A DNA stretch of 64,000 nucleotides from positions 186,001 to 250,000 of the forward strand of contig NZ_JAHLQC010000002.1 of assembly GCF_018918265.1 (NCBI RefSeq). Reading direction: 5' to 3'. The DNA is from Falcatimonas sp. MSJ-15 (GTDB lineage Bacteria > Bacillota > Clostridia > Lachnospirales > Lachnospiraceae). How positions within the stretch are numbered: the stretch's first letter is position 1; each line of letters starts with the position of its first letter. Shown here in pieces: positions 7,969-16,175 of this stretch. The position numbers were made by a program, and so were the translations under genes. Below the pieces are notes generated by a model. The model was given only the letters and a program-made list of their open reading frames with translations, ran no database searches and was not told the origin of the DNA.

Positions 7969-10317
7969 CTATACTAATTTTACTTTTAAGCCACCTTTTC
8001 TATTGGCTTCTGCTTCAAAATCCTTAATCGTTGCCTGTGCAAACTTCTTACTGTTAAGCATAAACTGTACATTCATTGCTCCACCTTGGCTGTTGATGTT
8101 CATCTTCTCGCTTATCTGTCCTGCAAGGTTGCCTATCCACTGTGTATTATTCTTAAGTGGCATTACTGCCTCTGTTCCGGCTTCACCTACCATTGCGAGA
8201 GTCGCTTTGCTTACGATACCACCCTGTGCAAGCTTCGGTATCTGTGGTATTGATATAGGATTTTTGCCCCACAATCCATTAAATGGTTTCGCTCCAAGTA
8301 TTGATATGTCTCTTATGTCATTTAAAGCATCATTAATCTTCTCAAAAGGTATCTTTATCACCTTATTGATACCATCTATAAGACCATTGACAACAGTTTG
8401 AAACACTCCAACAATACCATTTTTTATTCCAACAAATATCTGGCCGCCTGCATTAAATACATTAAGTACTGCCTGCCATGCTTTCGAGAAAACACTTTCG
8501 AACCAATTCACTACATTAGAAAATGCACCTTTTATGTTATTCCATACTCCTGTAAAAAACTGTCCTGCTCCGTTCCATGCTTTCTGTACTGCGTTCCATG
8601 CAGAAGTAAACTTACCGCTGAACCATGTTCCGATATTCTTAAATGTGTTTACTATTGCATTCCATAATGTTATATAATAAGCTGCTATTGCAATGCATAC
8701 AGTTGCTACAAGGTTTTTTATTCCGTTCCATACAGTCTGCCAATTATTAAACAGCCATACTACTTGGTCTATAAGCCATACAATTGCATCAACTACTTTA
8801 GCTATTAATTCAATCACTTGTGCTACAATATTAATTACTATATCAACAAGCGTTCCTACTTCTGTAATAAGAAAATTTATTATTGAAGTTGCTATATAAA
8901 GTAGTACGGTTGCTATTACATCAAGCGCTGGTTTTAATCTATTATAAAGCCTCTTAAGTGATGCCCCTAAGTCTTTAAATGCATTTTTTAGATTTTTAAG
9001 ACCACTATTTTTAATAGTATTACAAGTCGTAATAAACACTTTTTTTACAACTTCTGCACATACTTTAATTTTATCCCTAAGTCCTTTGGTTGAATTCCAT
9101 AACGCTTTCATTTTGTCAGTCCAAAACTTCTTCAATGCTTCAAGTTTAGCCCTCACCTTATTAGTAGCAGTTTCTATTCCACTTGTGTCTGGTTCTCCAA
9201 AACTTAAATCACTTCCAATATCTCCGATACCGGATGTATTCGCTCCTGCGCCCGATGATGAACCACTGTCATTGTCAAGAGTGTGAACTTCATCAAATCC
9301 CTGTAATGATTTCTGTGTCTCTTTTGCGCTCTTATTAGCATCTGACATATTCTGTGCAAGCGTTCCGCTTGACTGTGCTGCTTTTGCTGTCTCTGAACTT
9401 ATTGTATTACTGTCTCCACCACCAGCATTATTACCAAAAAATACTTCAGTGAATATTTTAAAATAACTTGCAAGTGTTCTTAACTTTGACATTACTATGT
9501 TGATTACTTTTAAAACAGGTGCAAAAATATTAATTAATCCCTGTCCTATATTTGCCTTGAACTGGTCAAACTGTAACGCAAGTACTCTTGTCTGGTTCGC
9601 CCATGAATCTGCTGTATGTGAGAAGTCTCCTGATGCATCAGATAATTGTCCAAGTACAAATTTATAACGTAATGCTACTTTCTCCTGTTCTGTCATCTCT
9701 GATGTTGTCTTATTGTATCCATTAGCAAGAGCGTAATTATCAAGAGCTGTCTGCGTCATTACGACACCCAATTCTTTTAAGCTCTCTGTCTCGCCTGTGA
9801 AGACTGATTTAAGTTTTGTAAATGCTTCATCTGTTGAGATATTATAGAATGAAGCAACATCGCCTGTAAGACCTGTAAGCGTTGTACTCATCTCATACAG
9901 TGCATCTCCTGTAAAACCGAATGATTTCGCCATTGCTCCAAGAGTACCAGCATACTTTTTAGCAACTGTTTCAGACAAACCAAACTGCGTTATTGCATTT
10001 TCAGCAAAACTGTTAATACGTCCTGACATATTTGCGAATGTTACATCAACAACATTCTGCACTTCTGATAAATCCGAACCAAGTTCAATACAGCTACTTG
10101 CGAATTTAGTTATCGCACCTGTTATAAAACCTATTACAGTAAGTTTTATCAGATTAATGCTTGATGCTAACTGTCTGAATGAATCGCTCATTCTTCTTGT
10201 TGTCTGCCTTACTGAACCACTCATGTTATTAAGTTCACTTCTCACTTGTGAAAGAGCCTGCCTAAGTGGCTGTGTTGTCGCATCTATTACTACTCTAAGT
10301 GTCTCCAAATCTTCCAT
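7969..10317 (-). CDS. Tail tape measure protein
   Basis: 782 residues. The N-terminal 240 residues contain the TP901-type tape-measure core (ATQPLRQALSQVRSELNNM, then ..TYAGTLG-like AKKYAGTLGAMAKSFGFTGD and ..TGETESLKELGVVMT). Long hydrophobic helical stretches follow in the middle (IATVLLYIATSIINFLITEV..), then Trp-rich repeats around residues 550-650 (WNAVQKAWNGAGQFFTGVWN). It sets tail length; at about 1.5 Angstrom per residue a tail near 115 nm is implied. It follows the frameshifted chaperone pair, as is universal in siphophages. Confidence 0.93.
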   Translation of the reverse strand: MEDLETLRVVIDATTQPLRQALSQVRSELNNMSGSVRQTTRRMSDSFRQLASSINLIKLTVIGFITGAITKFASSCIELGSDLSEVQNVVDVTFANMSGRINSFAENAITQFGLSETVAKKYAGTLGAMAKSFGFTGDALYEMSTTLTGLTGDVASFYNISTDEAFTKLKSVFTGETESLKELGVVMTQTALDNYALANGYNKTTSEMTEQEKVALRYKFVLGQLSDASGDFSHTADSWANQTRVLALQFDQFKANIGQGLINIFAPVLKVINIVMSKLRTLASYFKIFTEVFFGNNAGGGDSNTISSETAKAAQSSGTLAQNMSDANKSAKETQKSLQGFDEVHTLDNDSGSSSGAGANTSGIGDIGSDLSFGEPDTSGIETATNKVRAKLEALKKFWTDKMKALWNSTKGLRDKIKVCAEVVKKVFITTCNTIKNSGLKNLKNAFKDLGASLKRLYNRLKPALDVIATVLLYIATSIINFLITEVGTLVDIVINIVAQVIELIAKVVDAIVWLIDQVVWLFNNWQTVWNGIKNLVATVCIAIAAYYITLWNAIVNTFKNIGTWFSGKFTSAWNAVQKAWNGAGQFFTGVWNNIKGAFSNVVNWFESVFSKAWQAVLNVFNAGGQIFVGIKNGIVGVFQTVVNGLIDGINKVIKIPFEKINDALNDIRDISILGAKPFNGLWGKNPISIPQIPKLAQGGIVSKATLAMVGEAGTEAVMPLKNNTQWIGNLAGQISEKMNINSQGGAMNVQFMLNSKKFAQATIKDFEAEANRKGGLKVKLV

Positions 10318-10318
10318 T

Positions 10319-10711
10319 CTACTTGTTCAACTCCTTTCTTCTCTGATTATGCCAGTAAGCAAATTCTTCAAACTGTGCTTTGTGCAGTTCTACCTGTAAC
10401 TGCTTTTCTTCTTCGCTCTTTTTCTCTGCTTCTTCTTTAAAAAGTTCTGGGAAATATGCTTCAACAGGTCTTATCTCCACGTCATTTGAGAACAATGTTG
10501 ACAGATAGTTATATATCTGCTGTGCCTGTATATGATTAAAGACAGCGGTCTGCTTAAGTTGCGCTTTCGTCCGCTCCTCTTCTAACTGCTGCCTTTTCAG
10601 ATAACTATCTATCATATCTGTGACTTCACCAATGGATAACTCCCAAAACAAGTTGGGAGTATATCCTGCATCAAGGAAGTTCACATATAAATCGCTTATA
10701 TAAGATGTCAC
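10319..10711 (-). CDS. Tail assembly chaperone, downstream frame (gpT-like)
   Basis: 130 residues from a GTG at 10711, helical and charged (LKRQQLEEERTKAQLKQ..., EEAEKKSEEEKQLQ). The frame is open upstream to the slippery heptamer at 10783-10789. A -1 shift there would give a protein of about 264 residues: 110 codons of the upstream gene plus 154 of this frame (entering ISKDGTDYVGSLTENES..). As in lambda G/GT, this extended product would bridge the tail tube and the tape measure. Independent translation from the GTG is possible but has no good RBS. Confidence 0.7.
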   Translation of the reverse strand: MTSYISDLYVNFLDAGYTPNLFWELSIGEVTDMIDSYLKRQQLEEERTKAQLKQTAVFNHIQAQQIYNYLSTLFSNDVEIRPVEAYFPELFKEEAEKKSEEEKQLQVELHKAQFEEFAYWHNQRRKELNK

Positions 10712-10722
10712 ATTCGTATAAC

Positions 10723-11112
10723 CTAAATCTGTGCTCTCATTTTCTGTAAGGCTTCCGACATAGTCTGTGCCATCTTTGCTGATAAAAAACCACTTACCAC
10801 ATAGATTTCAAGCACAATGTTGACATAAAAATCAATCTGACTTCCGCCATCTTCTATGTATTTATCAAAGAGAGTCATTACATCAGTCTCTTTAATACCA
10901 TGCTGCCAACTCTTCATAGCATAATATACAATCGTAAGCATTGTTGTAAGTGATGGTACACCCATACCTGACTGTACATCTAATAAATCAAGACAACTCT
11001 TTTTAAGTCTCTGTTCAAGTGCTACTACATCACTGGTCTTTAATTTTAATCTGTAAGTCTGACCGTCTACAGTCCACTCACAGAAAGCTTTCTTCTGTGT
11101 CACTTCTCCCAT
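10723..11112 (-). CDS. Tail assembly chaperone, upstream frame (gpG-like)
   Basis: 129 residues, beginning MGEVTQKKAFCEWTVDGQTYRLKLKTSDVVALEQRL, with a helical remainder (LTTMLTIVYYAMKSWQHGIK). Position between major tail protein and tape measure, and the overlapping second frame, identify it as the G-type chaperone. Codons 109-110 (TTT TTA) carry the slippery site for the -1 shift. Confidence 0.75.
   Translation of the reverse strand: MGEVTQKKAFCEWTVDGQTYRLKLKTSDVVALEQRLKKSCLDLLDVQSGMGVPSLTTMLTIVYYAMKSWQHGIKETDVMTLFDKYIEDGGSQIDFYVNIVLEIYVVSGFLSAKMAQTMSEALQKMRAQI
10783..10789 (-). promoter_or_regulatory. -1 frameshift slippery heptamer T TTT TTA
   Basis: On the minus strand the bases read G-GTT-TTT-TAT. 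In the zero frame of the gpG-like gene the codons are GGT TTT TTA, so the X-XXY-YYZ heptamer T-TTT-TTA is in the correct phase (codon first bases at 10788 and 10785). After a -1 shift the next codon starts at 10783 and the frame stays open through 10319. Confidence 0.75.
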
Positions 11113-11131
11113 GTTCTACTTCCTCCGTATT

Positions 11132-11539
11132 CTATGATGGATCTACTACTTCAATATCACTCTGTAAAGCCGTCTTAAGTGTAAATTCAACAGCACCATT
11201 AACAGCACCAGATGATAATTTTACTGATACCATTGCATCAAAGTGAAATTTTGTACCATCCGGATAAGTTTCCTCGAATGATACTACTGTTTTATCTTTC
11301 TCAAACTCTCTAAATACTCTATATGGTGATGTGGCTGATGAATTCTCATATTTGAACTTATATTCCATATCGCCCGGGTCACCAATACCGAATTCATAAT
11401 GTTTTACAGAGTCTGCAAGTGTTGTATTCTCCACTTTTTCAGGTTCATTACCCATCTCCGGTACTTCTTTTAGACCTGTTGCAATGGTATATGAAGTTTC
11501 TGTTGTCTTATAACCTAATGTAATTCCGTTTGCTAACAT
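11132..11539 (-). CDS. Major tail tube protein
   Basis: 135 residues, beginning MLANGITLGYKTTETSYTIATGLKEVPEMGNEPEKVENTTLAD. This is the common start of small clostridial phage tail tube proteins. The rest is beta-rich (MEYKFKYENSS.., FHFDAMVSVKLSSGAVNGAVEFTLK). It lies directly upstream of the tail chaperones, as expected. Confidence 0.85.
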   Translation of the reverse strand: MLANGITLGYKTTETSYTIATGLKEVPEMGNEPEKVENTTLADSVKHYEFGIGDPGDMEYKFKYENSSATSPYRVFREFEKDKTVVSFEETYPDGTKFHFDAMVSVKLSSGAVNGAVEFTLKTALQSDIEVVDPS

Positions 11540-11558
11540 ATATCTATTACTCCTTTCT

Positions 11559-11915
11559 CTATGCGTGATTTACAAAGAACGTGCTAACATCTATTATCCC
11601 CTCGTATCTCATCTGTTTATGCTTTAGTCCGCTTGGGTCTTCAACGTCTGTACACTGTGTTCTCTTAAGTCCTAACTGTGACACGCAGTTATCAAGCTGT
11701 ACTGCCATATCACTTGTTGTTGTATTGTTCCATATATCAAATCTGAATCTTACATATGCGCTCTGTTCTTTATTGTCTGTATATTCATAGACTTTGTTTT
11801 CTTCCTCACAATATTGTATTGCCGGAAGTGTTCCCCAATCTCTCGGATAAGAATCGCCTACATTTTCAGTTAAATCTTTTATTACTGCATATACCTGGTC
11901 TTTTACATTTATCAT
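11559..11915 (-). CDS. Tail terminator / tail completion-like protein
   Basis: 118 residues (MINVKDQVYAVIKDLTENVGDSYPRDWGTLPAIQYCEEENKV...). Its place between the HK97 gp10-like gene and the tail tube gene fits the tail terminator of siphophages. The motif ...QLGLKRTQCTDVEDPSGLKHKQMRYEG.ID resembles that family. Overlaps the upstream gene by 4 nt (ATGA). Confidence 0.65.
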   Translation of the reverse strand: MINVKDQVYAVIKDLTENVGDSYPRDWGTLPAIQYCEEENKVYEYTDNKEQSAYVRFRFDIWNNTTTSDMAVQLDNCVSQLGLKRTQCTDVEDPSGLKHKQMRYEGIIDVSTFFVNHA

Positions 11916-12436
11916 AGCCTTTCAATCCCCTTTCTAATATTGTTAATAATTATATTTTCTGCCAATTTTTCATTGTTTTTAAGTGCCGGATACATAAAAG
12001 GCTGTGCAGGTTGACCTTCCGTATATACAAATTCCTTTTCGCCTATCTGTATAACTTTGAAATGATACTTTTCAATGTCTGCCTGCGTAAATTCTGATGC
12101 CGGAATGTACCACCCTGATGTCACATAAGACGGATTAACTTCCGGTGATATTCCGTCATGGTTAGCAAGTCCTACAGGACCTGTACCAAATTCAACATAT
12201 TTGGCATATTCCTTATTGGTGTATATTGTTCCTATTATTCGTCCGTCAAGTGTTCTTACACTTGATTTGATGGACTGTCTTAATTCACCATGATTAACAG
12301 GACATAGAAGAACTGCTTCGGCTCTTACTCGCTCTGCTGCTTTCCACACACCTTGTTTAAGTGCCACATTTGACTGTTTTTCAAGATTATTAAGTTTTGC
12401 CATAAGCCTATCCATGTTCTGTATCTCTTCACTCAT
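11912..12436 (-). CDS. HK97 gp10-like head-tail protein
   Basis: 174 residues with the gp10 signature: LNNLEKQSNVALKQGVWKAAERV..A..L.PVNHGELRQSIK, then YAKYVEFGTGPVG, and near the end QPAQPFMYPAL. Such proteins join head and tail. It overlaps both neighbours by 4 nt, showing a tightly coupled connector operon. Confidence 0.85.
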   Translation of the reverse strand: MSEEIQNMDRLMAKLNNLEKQSNVALKQGVWKAAERVRAEAVLLCPVNHGELRQSIKSSVRTLDGRIIGTIYTNKEYAKYVEFGTGPVGLANHDGISPEVNPSYVTSGWYIPASEFTQADIEKYHFKVIQIGEKEFVYTEGQPAQPFMYPALKNNEKLAENIIINNIRKGIERL

Positions 12437-12744
12437 AGTCTCTCAAGCTCCATTATTCTAAAATTACGATATTCCTTAATAGAAACTACCTTATAATCTG
12501 CCACATCAGATATCGCTACTGCATCACCTTCTGATATATCCACACTGCCCGAATATATCATCTCAAGCATATATTTAAGTTTCTCACCATACATTGTGGC
12601 TTCAATCTGTCCACTTACAGGATGTATATCTGCTCTAATGTCTGAATGATATTCATAATCTACAACTCTGTTACCTTCGTTGTCTTTGGTTACTGTTCTC
12701 TTATAAAAACCATAACTTTTTAACTGATTATTTCTCAAACGCAT
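12433..12744 (-). CDS. Phage head-tail adaptor (head closure)
   Basis: About 103 residues (MRLRNNQLKSYGFYKRTVTKDNEGNRVVDY..). The region DIRADIHPVSGQIEATMYGEKLKYMLEMIYSG matches head-closure proteins of the SPP1 gp16 or HK97 gp9 type. The ATG at 12744 has AAGGTGG upstream and is preferred to the in-frame TTG-type start at 12762. Confidence 0.75.
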   Translation of the reverse strand: MRLRNNQLKSYGFYKRTVTKDNEGNRVVDYEYHSDIRADIHPVSGQIEATMYGEKLKYMLEMIYSGSVDISEGDAVAISDVADYKVVSIKEYRNFRIMELERL

Positions 12745-13033
12745 ATCCAGCCACCTTTGCAAGTCGGTTATTATTCATTGCTTTTCTTATGCTGTCTGGT
12801 ATCTCATCAAATGAAGAAGATATTCCTCCCTCACTTCTTGATGTCTCTCCCTCTGTTCCAAGCCTGTTATAAGCAATAACCGCCCAATCAATCTTAACTT
12901 GTTCAAGCATAGCAGTGAGATAACTTCTGTTAGTATATGCAAGTATTCTGTTCTCTGCCTGTTCAAGTAAAAGGGCAAGGACGTCAGTATCATCCTCGCC
13001 CGTAAGTCTCTGTAACTTCTCTATATCAGTCAT
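12728..13033 (-). CDS. Head-tail connector (gp6-like)
   Basis: 101 residues: MTDIEKLQRLTGEDDTDVLALLLEQAENRILAYTNR..., then DWAVIAYNRLGTEGETSRSEGGISSSFDEIPDSIRKAM. This is the standard phage gp6-like head-tail connector: a helical protein that binds below the portal. Confidence 0.85.
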   Translation of the reverse strand: MTDIEKLQRLTGEDDTDVLALLLEQAENRILAYTNRSYLTAMLEQVKIDWAVIAYNRLGTEGETSRSEGGISSSFDEIPDSIRKAMNNNRLAKVAGYAFEK

Positions 13034-13163
13034 TCTTAGACTTCTTGGTTGTTGAAGTAGTCTTTACAACCACTTCAACATATCCTTCCTGTTCCAATGT
13101 CGCTTTATCGTCCTCACTGTCAACAATTCGCTCTACATTGTCCTTTTTAAGTAAATAAGGCAT
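13026..13163 (-). CDS. Small head-associated protein (45 aa)
   Basis: ATG at 13163; TGA at 13026, overlapping the connector start by 8 nt. Sequence MPYLLKKDNVERIVDSEDDK.. then GYVEV and a Lys/Thr-rich tail ending KKSKND. This is typical of the tiny protein between major capsid and connector genes in clostridial phages. Function unknown. Confidence 0.7.
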   Translation of the reverse strand: MPYLLKKDNVERIVDSEDDKATLEQEGYVEVVVKTTSTTKKSKND

Positions 13164-13181
13164 ATTCTTCTATACCTCCAA

Positions 13182-14117
13182 TCAACCTTTTGCATCCTTG
13201 ATATTAACGAATACAGAACCAATCTTATTATCAAGTATCCACATATCGTGATATCTTCTGTAATTCATCTTCCATGCATCAGCATCCTGGTTCTGGTCTG
13301 GTGAGAAGATTTTTAACTTGTCCTGTTTTGTAAGTGCAATAGGACTTCTTCTTGCAGCAATGATAAAGTTAATATCTTTACCTGTTGTACCTTTTACATA
13401 ACCGCCAGCTGTCTGTGATGATGATTTACCATCATATAATGTAATTGCTGTATACATTCTGTTATCAGGTGTTGCGATAAGTGGTATTCCATCAATAGCT
13501 GGTACAGTTGTATCAATACCACCTTTTGAGAATGTCACACTCTGAATCTTACCTGCTAACTCTAATTCAAGTTCAAGTAAGAAAGATGGTCTTACATGTG
13601 CTACAAGTTCTGTATTAAAGCCCATGCCTCTGATTGCCGCTACACCTTCTTTGAATTTTCTAAGTGCTGATGTTCCTGTTACTCCAGGTGTATAACCATA
13701 TTCAATCATACCTGCTTTATTCGCTGTAATTACTTCTGTTGCAAGTTTTGAGATACGATATGCATCAATTTCAGGAATAACATATTCTTTCTGAAACTGT
13801 GACATTACGGATGCACTTGTTGCAATAAAGTTAGTCTCATCAACATCCATTGAATCAAGCTGGAACTTACGACCTCTATCCTGTGTCATTCTTCTTGTCT
13901 CGTATTCTAATGTTACTCCACCCTGTAGATATCCACTATCTCTGTCATAGTTGCCAAGTCCCTGTAAAGACATCTTAGGAATCTTAACTTCTGCACCACC
14001 TGTATAGATTACCTGTCCTGCATTTGCATCCATCCAGCCTGTTGTCATTTCCTGTACAGCAACTTCATCAAGTGTCTTCTGAAAAAGTGTTGCTGTTGCT
14101 AATGTATTAATTGCCAT
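13182..14117 (-). CDS. Major capsid protein
   Basis: 311 residues. Features: MAINTLATATLFQKTLDEVAVQEMTTGWMDANA.. at the start; VKIPKM..LGNYDRDSGY; RRMTQDRGRKFQLDSMDVDET; and the C-terminal MNYRRYHDMWILDNK. These mark the clostridial coat-protein family that assembles with a DUF4355-type scaffold. An HK97-fold coat without an obvious protease gene nearby suggests scaffold-directed assembly. Confidence 0.9.
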   Translation of the reverse strand: MAINTLATATLFQKTLDEVAVQEMTTGWMDANAGQVIYTGGAEVKIPKMSLQGLGNYDRDSGYLQGGVTLEYETRRMTQDRGRKFQLDSMDVDETNFIATSASVMSQFQKEYVIPEIDAYRISKLATEVITANKAGMIEYGYTPGVTGTSALRKFKEGVAAIRGMGFNTELVAHVRPSFLLELELELAGKIQSVTFSKGGIDTTVPAIDGIPLIATPDNRMYTAITLYDGKSSSQTAGGYVKGTTGKDINFIIAARRSPIALTKQDKLKIFSPDQNQDADAWKMNYRRYHDMWILDNKIGSVFVNIKDAKG

Positions 14118-14131
14118 TAATTACTCCTTTC

Positions 14132-14683
14132 CTATGCGTTACGCATAATGTTCAATATTTTCTCTGCTTCACTTAACGTATCATTATCTTCTGCTTTTCG
14201 CATTGTAGAACCGCCTTTTAATTTGCTTTCTACTGCTTTTTCAACTGCTTTGTTGAATGCCTGCGTAAGTGTCTCTATTGATTTCTTACATGCTTCTGCA
14301 TCTGTATAATTAAGTAGTTCTGCAAGTTCTGTTGATACACCTGCTTCACTAAGCTGTGCCTTTGCTGTTGACATCAGCTCTTTTCTGTTAAGTTCCTGTT
14401 CTTTTGCTTGCAGCTCTTTTTCTTTTTTGCTAAGTTGGTACTGCGCTTTCTCGTCTTTGGTCATCTTGCTAAGTTTTTCAGCTTCACTAAGTTTCTCATC
14501 TGTCATGCTTTCCCATTTTGCTTTTGCTGTGCTTAATGCTTTTGCAACTTTTCTGTCAAACTCTGCTTGATAATCTTTATTACCTGCAAGCATATCATCA
14601 AATGTTAAATGCTTATCATCAGCTGTGTTCTGCTCATTCTGTTCATTAACATCTGTCTGTGTTACATCTGTCTCATCATTCAT
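14132..14683 (-). CDS. Scaffold protein (DUF4355-like)
   Basis: 183 residues, strongly charged and helical: KHLTFDDMLAGNKDYQAEFDRKVAKALSTAKAKW, then a coiled coil (ESMTDEKLSEAEKLSKM.., KEKELQAKEQELNRKEL). This is the phage scaffolding protein made directly before the coat protein. It is the first gene after the late promoter at 14716-14750. Confidence 0.88.
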   Translation of the reverse strand: MNDETDVTQTDVNEQNEQNTADDKHLTFDDMLAGNKDYQAEFDRKVAKALSTAKAKWESMTDEKLSEAEKLSKMTKDEKAQYQLSKKEKELQAKEQELNRKELMSTAKAQLSEAGVSTELAELLNYTDAEACKKSIETLTQAFNKAVEKAVESKLKGGSTMRKAEDNDTLSEAEKILNIMRNA

Positions 14684-14715
14684 GTATCTGCTACTCCTTT
14701 CGTGTTTATACTAAT

Positions 14716-14750
14716 ATCATAATCTATTGAAAAGTGTTTGTACTGCCAAC
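14716..14750 (-). promoter_or_regulatory. Late promoter copy 1 (head/tail/lysis operon)
   Basis: The box GTTGGCAGTACAAACA (14735-14750) is followed 13 nt later by TATGAT (14716-14721). The same box at the same distance from a -10 occurs at three other places. It replaces a -35 element, which implies an activator. It drives the scaffold, capsid, tail and lysis genes. Confidence 0.8.
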
Positions 14751-14762
14751 TTTCACCAAAAA

Positions 14763-14801
14763 CAATAGCAGACCGAAGTTTTTTGTTATGGTCTGCTATT
14801 G
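14763..14801 (-). terminator. Terminator of the antirepressor cassette
   Basis: A 12-bp perfect stem (CAATAGCAGACC / GGTCTGCTATTG) with a T-run on the minus strand (GTTTTTGG). It stops transcription from the antirepressor gene just before late promoter copy 1. Confidence 0.85.
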
Positions 14802-14829
14802 CTATATCTATATTAATTTGAAGAGAGAG

Positions 14830-15564
14830 CTAGTTATATAATGCAATTCCATTCTGGCATAGATTAACTATCCATTTTCTGCCTTTTTCAGTCCATTTAA
14901 GAGTTGGTAGGCTTCCCTCTACACTACAACTCTGATAATCTGCATATCCTTCCTCTATAAGCCATTCATACTTTGCATAAGGACACCATACACCAGACTG
15001 ATTCTTATAGATAATTCCTCTATCATGCAGATATCTGTTTAACTTAATTGCACTTGTAAACCCTAAATCCTTGGCTATTATTGTTGTTGCTATCAGATTC
15101 TTCTTGTTAAGTACTTCATCATGGTAATCTGCTTTCGGTCTCATTTCTTCAATCTGTAAAGTCTGTTCTTCGATAACTTTTTGTGCTTCAAGGACTGCAA
15201 GTGCAAGCAGTTCTCTTCCCTGTGGTGTTTCTTTTTTCTGAATTGAATATGTTCCTGTTTTGCGAATTGACGGAAGCACTTCATCCATAACCCATGACTC
15301 AAATTTTTCTGCATTCGGAAGTTGTGACCTTACAATAAGGCGATAAACATCACCTTCTGGAATGAAATTCACTTCTTGTATTTTCCCACTAATAGGGGTA
15401 CTGTATTTCACCGTAGCCCTACAATGTGCTGATATTGCATCATTTGGACGTTTATATCCTAATGCTTTAGCTATATCACTTGCACAAAAATAAGTTTTCG
15501 CATCAATAGTTACTGTTCTGATTGTTCCAAATTCCTCATTGTTAAAAATAGTTACTTCGTTCAT
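14830..15564 (-). CDS. Antirepressor: BRO-N domain plus KilAC-type C-terminal domain (class a)
   Basis: 244 residues. Residues 1-110 are a BRO N-terminal DNA-binding domain (IFNNEEFGTIRTVTIDAKTYFCASDIAKALGYKRPNDAI.., LPSIRKTGTY). Residues 140-244 form a KilAC-like domain (KADYHDEVLNKKNLIATTIIAKDLG.., WTEKGRKWI). The C-terminal domain is nearly the same as that of the 38193-38912 gene, although the N-terminal domains are unrelated. The gene sits between head genes as an independent unit, with late promoter copy 2 upstream and a terminator downstream, so it should be expressed late. Confidence 0.85.
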   Translation of the reverse strand: MNEVTIFNNEEFGTIRTVTIDAKTYFCASDIAKALGYKRPNDAISAHCRATVKYSTPISGKIQEVNFIPEGDVYRLIVRSQLPNAEKFESWVMDEVLPSIRKTGTYSIQKKETPQGRELLALAVLEAQKVIEEQTLQIEEMRPKADYHDEVLNKKNLIATTIIAKDLGFTSAIKLNRYLHDRGIIYKNQSGVWCPYAKYEWLIEEGYADYQSCSVEGSLPTLKWTEKGRKWIVNLCQNGIALYN

Positions 15565-15594
15565 CTTTGCTCTCTCCCTTCGTGTTATGAGTAT

Positions 15595-15629
15595 ATTATA
15601 ATCTAGTCAAAAGTGTTTGTACTGCCAAC
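15595..15629 (-). promoter_or_regulatory. Late promoter copy 2 (antirepressor cassette)
   Basis: GTTGGCAGTACAAACA at 15614-15629 and TATAAT at 15595-15600, with the same 13-nt gap as the other copies. It is 31 nt before the antirepressor start codon. Confidence 0.8.
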
Positions 15630-15697
15630 TTTGTGCTTTTTGATAAAAAAATAACAGGTCTATTGACCTGCTATTCTTTGGTACTATATCAAACAAC

Positions 15698-15770
15698 AAC
15701 TGGGAACTACAACAAATTCTGTTCCTTTTGTTCCAGTAAGTTTGTGAGCGATAAATTCACAGCCTTTTTT
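15698..15770 (-). pseudogene. Remnant of a Rha-type antirepressor
   Basis: On the minus strand the bases encode KKGCEFIAHKLTGTKGTEF before the similarity ends. The intact Rha-domain protein at 38193-38912 has KKGCEFIAHKLTGVKGTEF. No start, RBS or continuation is present. It suggests that the present BRO-type cassette replaced or was inserted beside an older Rha-type one. Confidence 0.6.
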
Positions 15771-15940
15771 GTGCAAATACTAATTGTTTTTCATGTAAAA
15801 ATCAAGGAATTTTTCTTAAATTTTTACACTAATCAACACGATTATTTTCATCATACTCTCACAATATGACATGAATATCGCAATTTCTACATTTTCCACT
15901 TCTAATGGTTTTTTATTTTTCGAACTTCTCTATAAGATGA

Positions 15941-15980
15941 TAAAAACAATACCACCAAGCCCTTTCTGACTGGTGGTATT
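15941..15980 (-). terminator. Terminator of the packaging/portal/MuF operon
   Basis: AATACCACCA (15948-15957) pairs perfectly with TGGTGGTATT (15971-15980). On the minus strand the stem is followed by GTTTTTATC. It ends the first late operon, 26 nt after the 55-residue gene. Confidence 0.82.
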
Positions 15981-16006
15981 TCTGTATTTATACTATTCTT
16001 TAAATT

Positions 16007-16174
16007 TTATAAGCTTAGTTCAAATTCTTCCTGTTCCCTAGATAATCTTCTTGCTTCTTCCAATGCAGCCTTTATCTCTTCTGGTGCATCTTCTGGCAAT
16101 TCATGTTTTTCATTTAAATATGGTTCAACTTTGTCTAATAACTCACTTACTTCTGGTAAAATTGGTAAACTCAT
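16007..16174 (-). CDS. Small acidic protein (55 aa) after the MuF gene
   Basis: ATG at 16174 with AAAGGAGAGTGAG upstream. It starts MSLPILPEVSELLDKVEPYL and continues with an acidic helix ending EEARRLSREQEEFELSL. The start overlaps the end of the MuF gene by a base or two. There is no known domain. Because the MuF protein ends in a metallopeptidase-like toxin domain, an immunity or chaperone role is worth testing; a structural accessory role is equally possible. Confidence 0.65.
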   Translation of the reverse strand: MSLPILPEVSELLDKVEPYLNEKHELPEDAPEEIKAALEEARRLSREQEEFELSL

Positions 16175-16175
16175 T

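Noticed and set aside
12787..12993. 68-residue frame inside the head-tail connector gene
   Set aside because: Entirely covered by the gp6-like gene in its proper frame.
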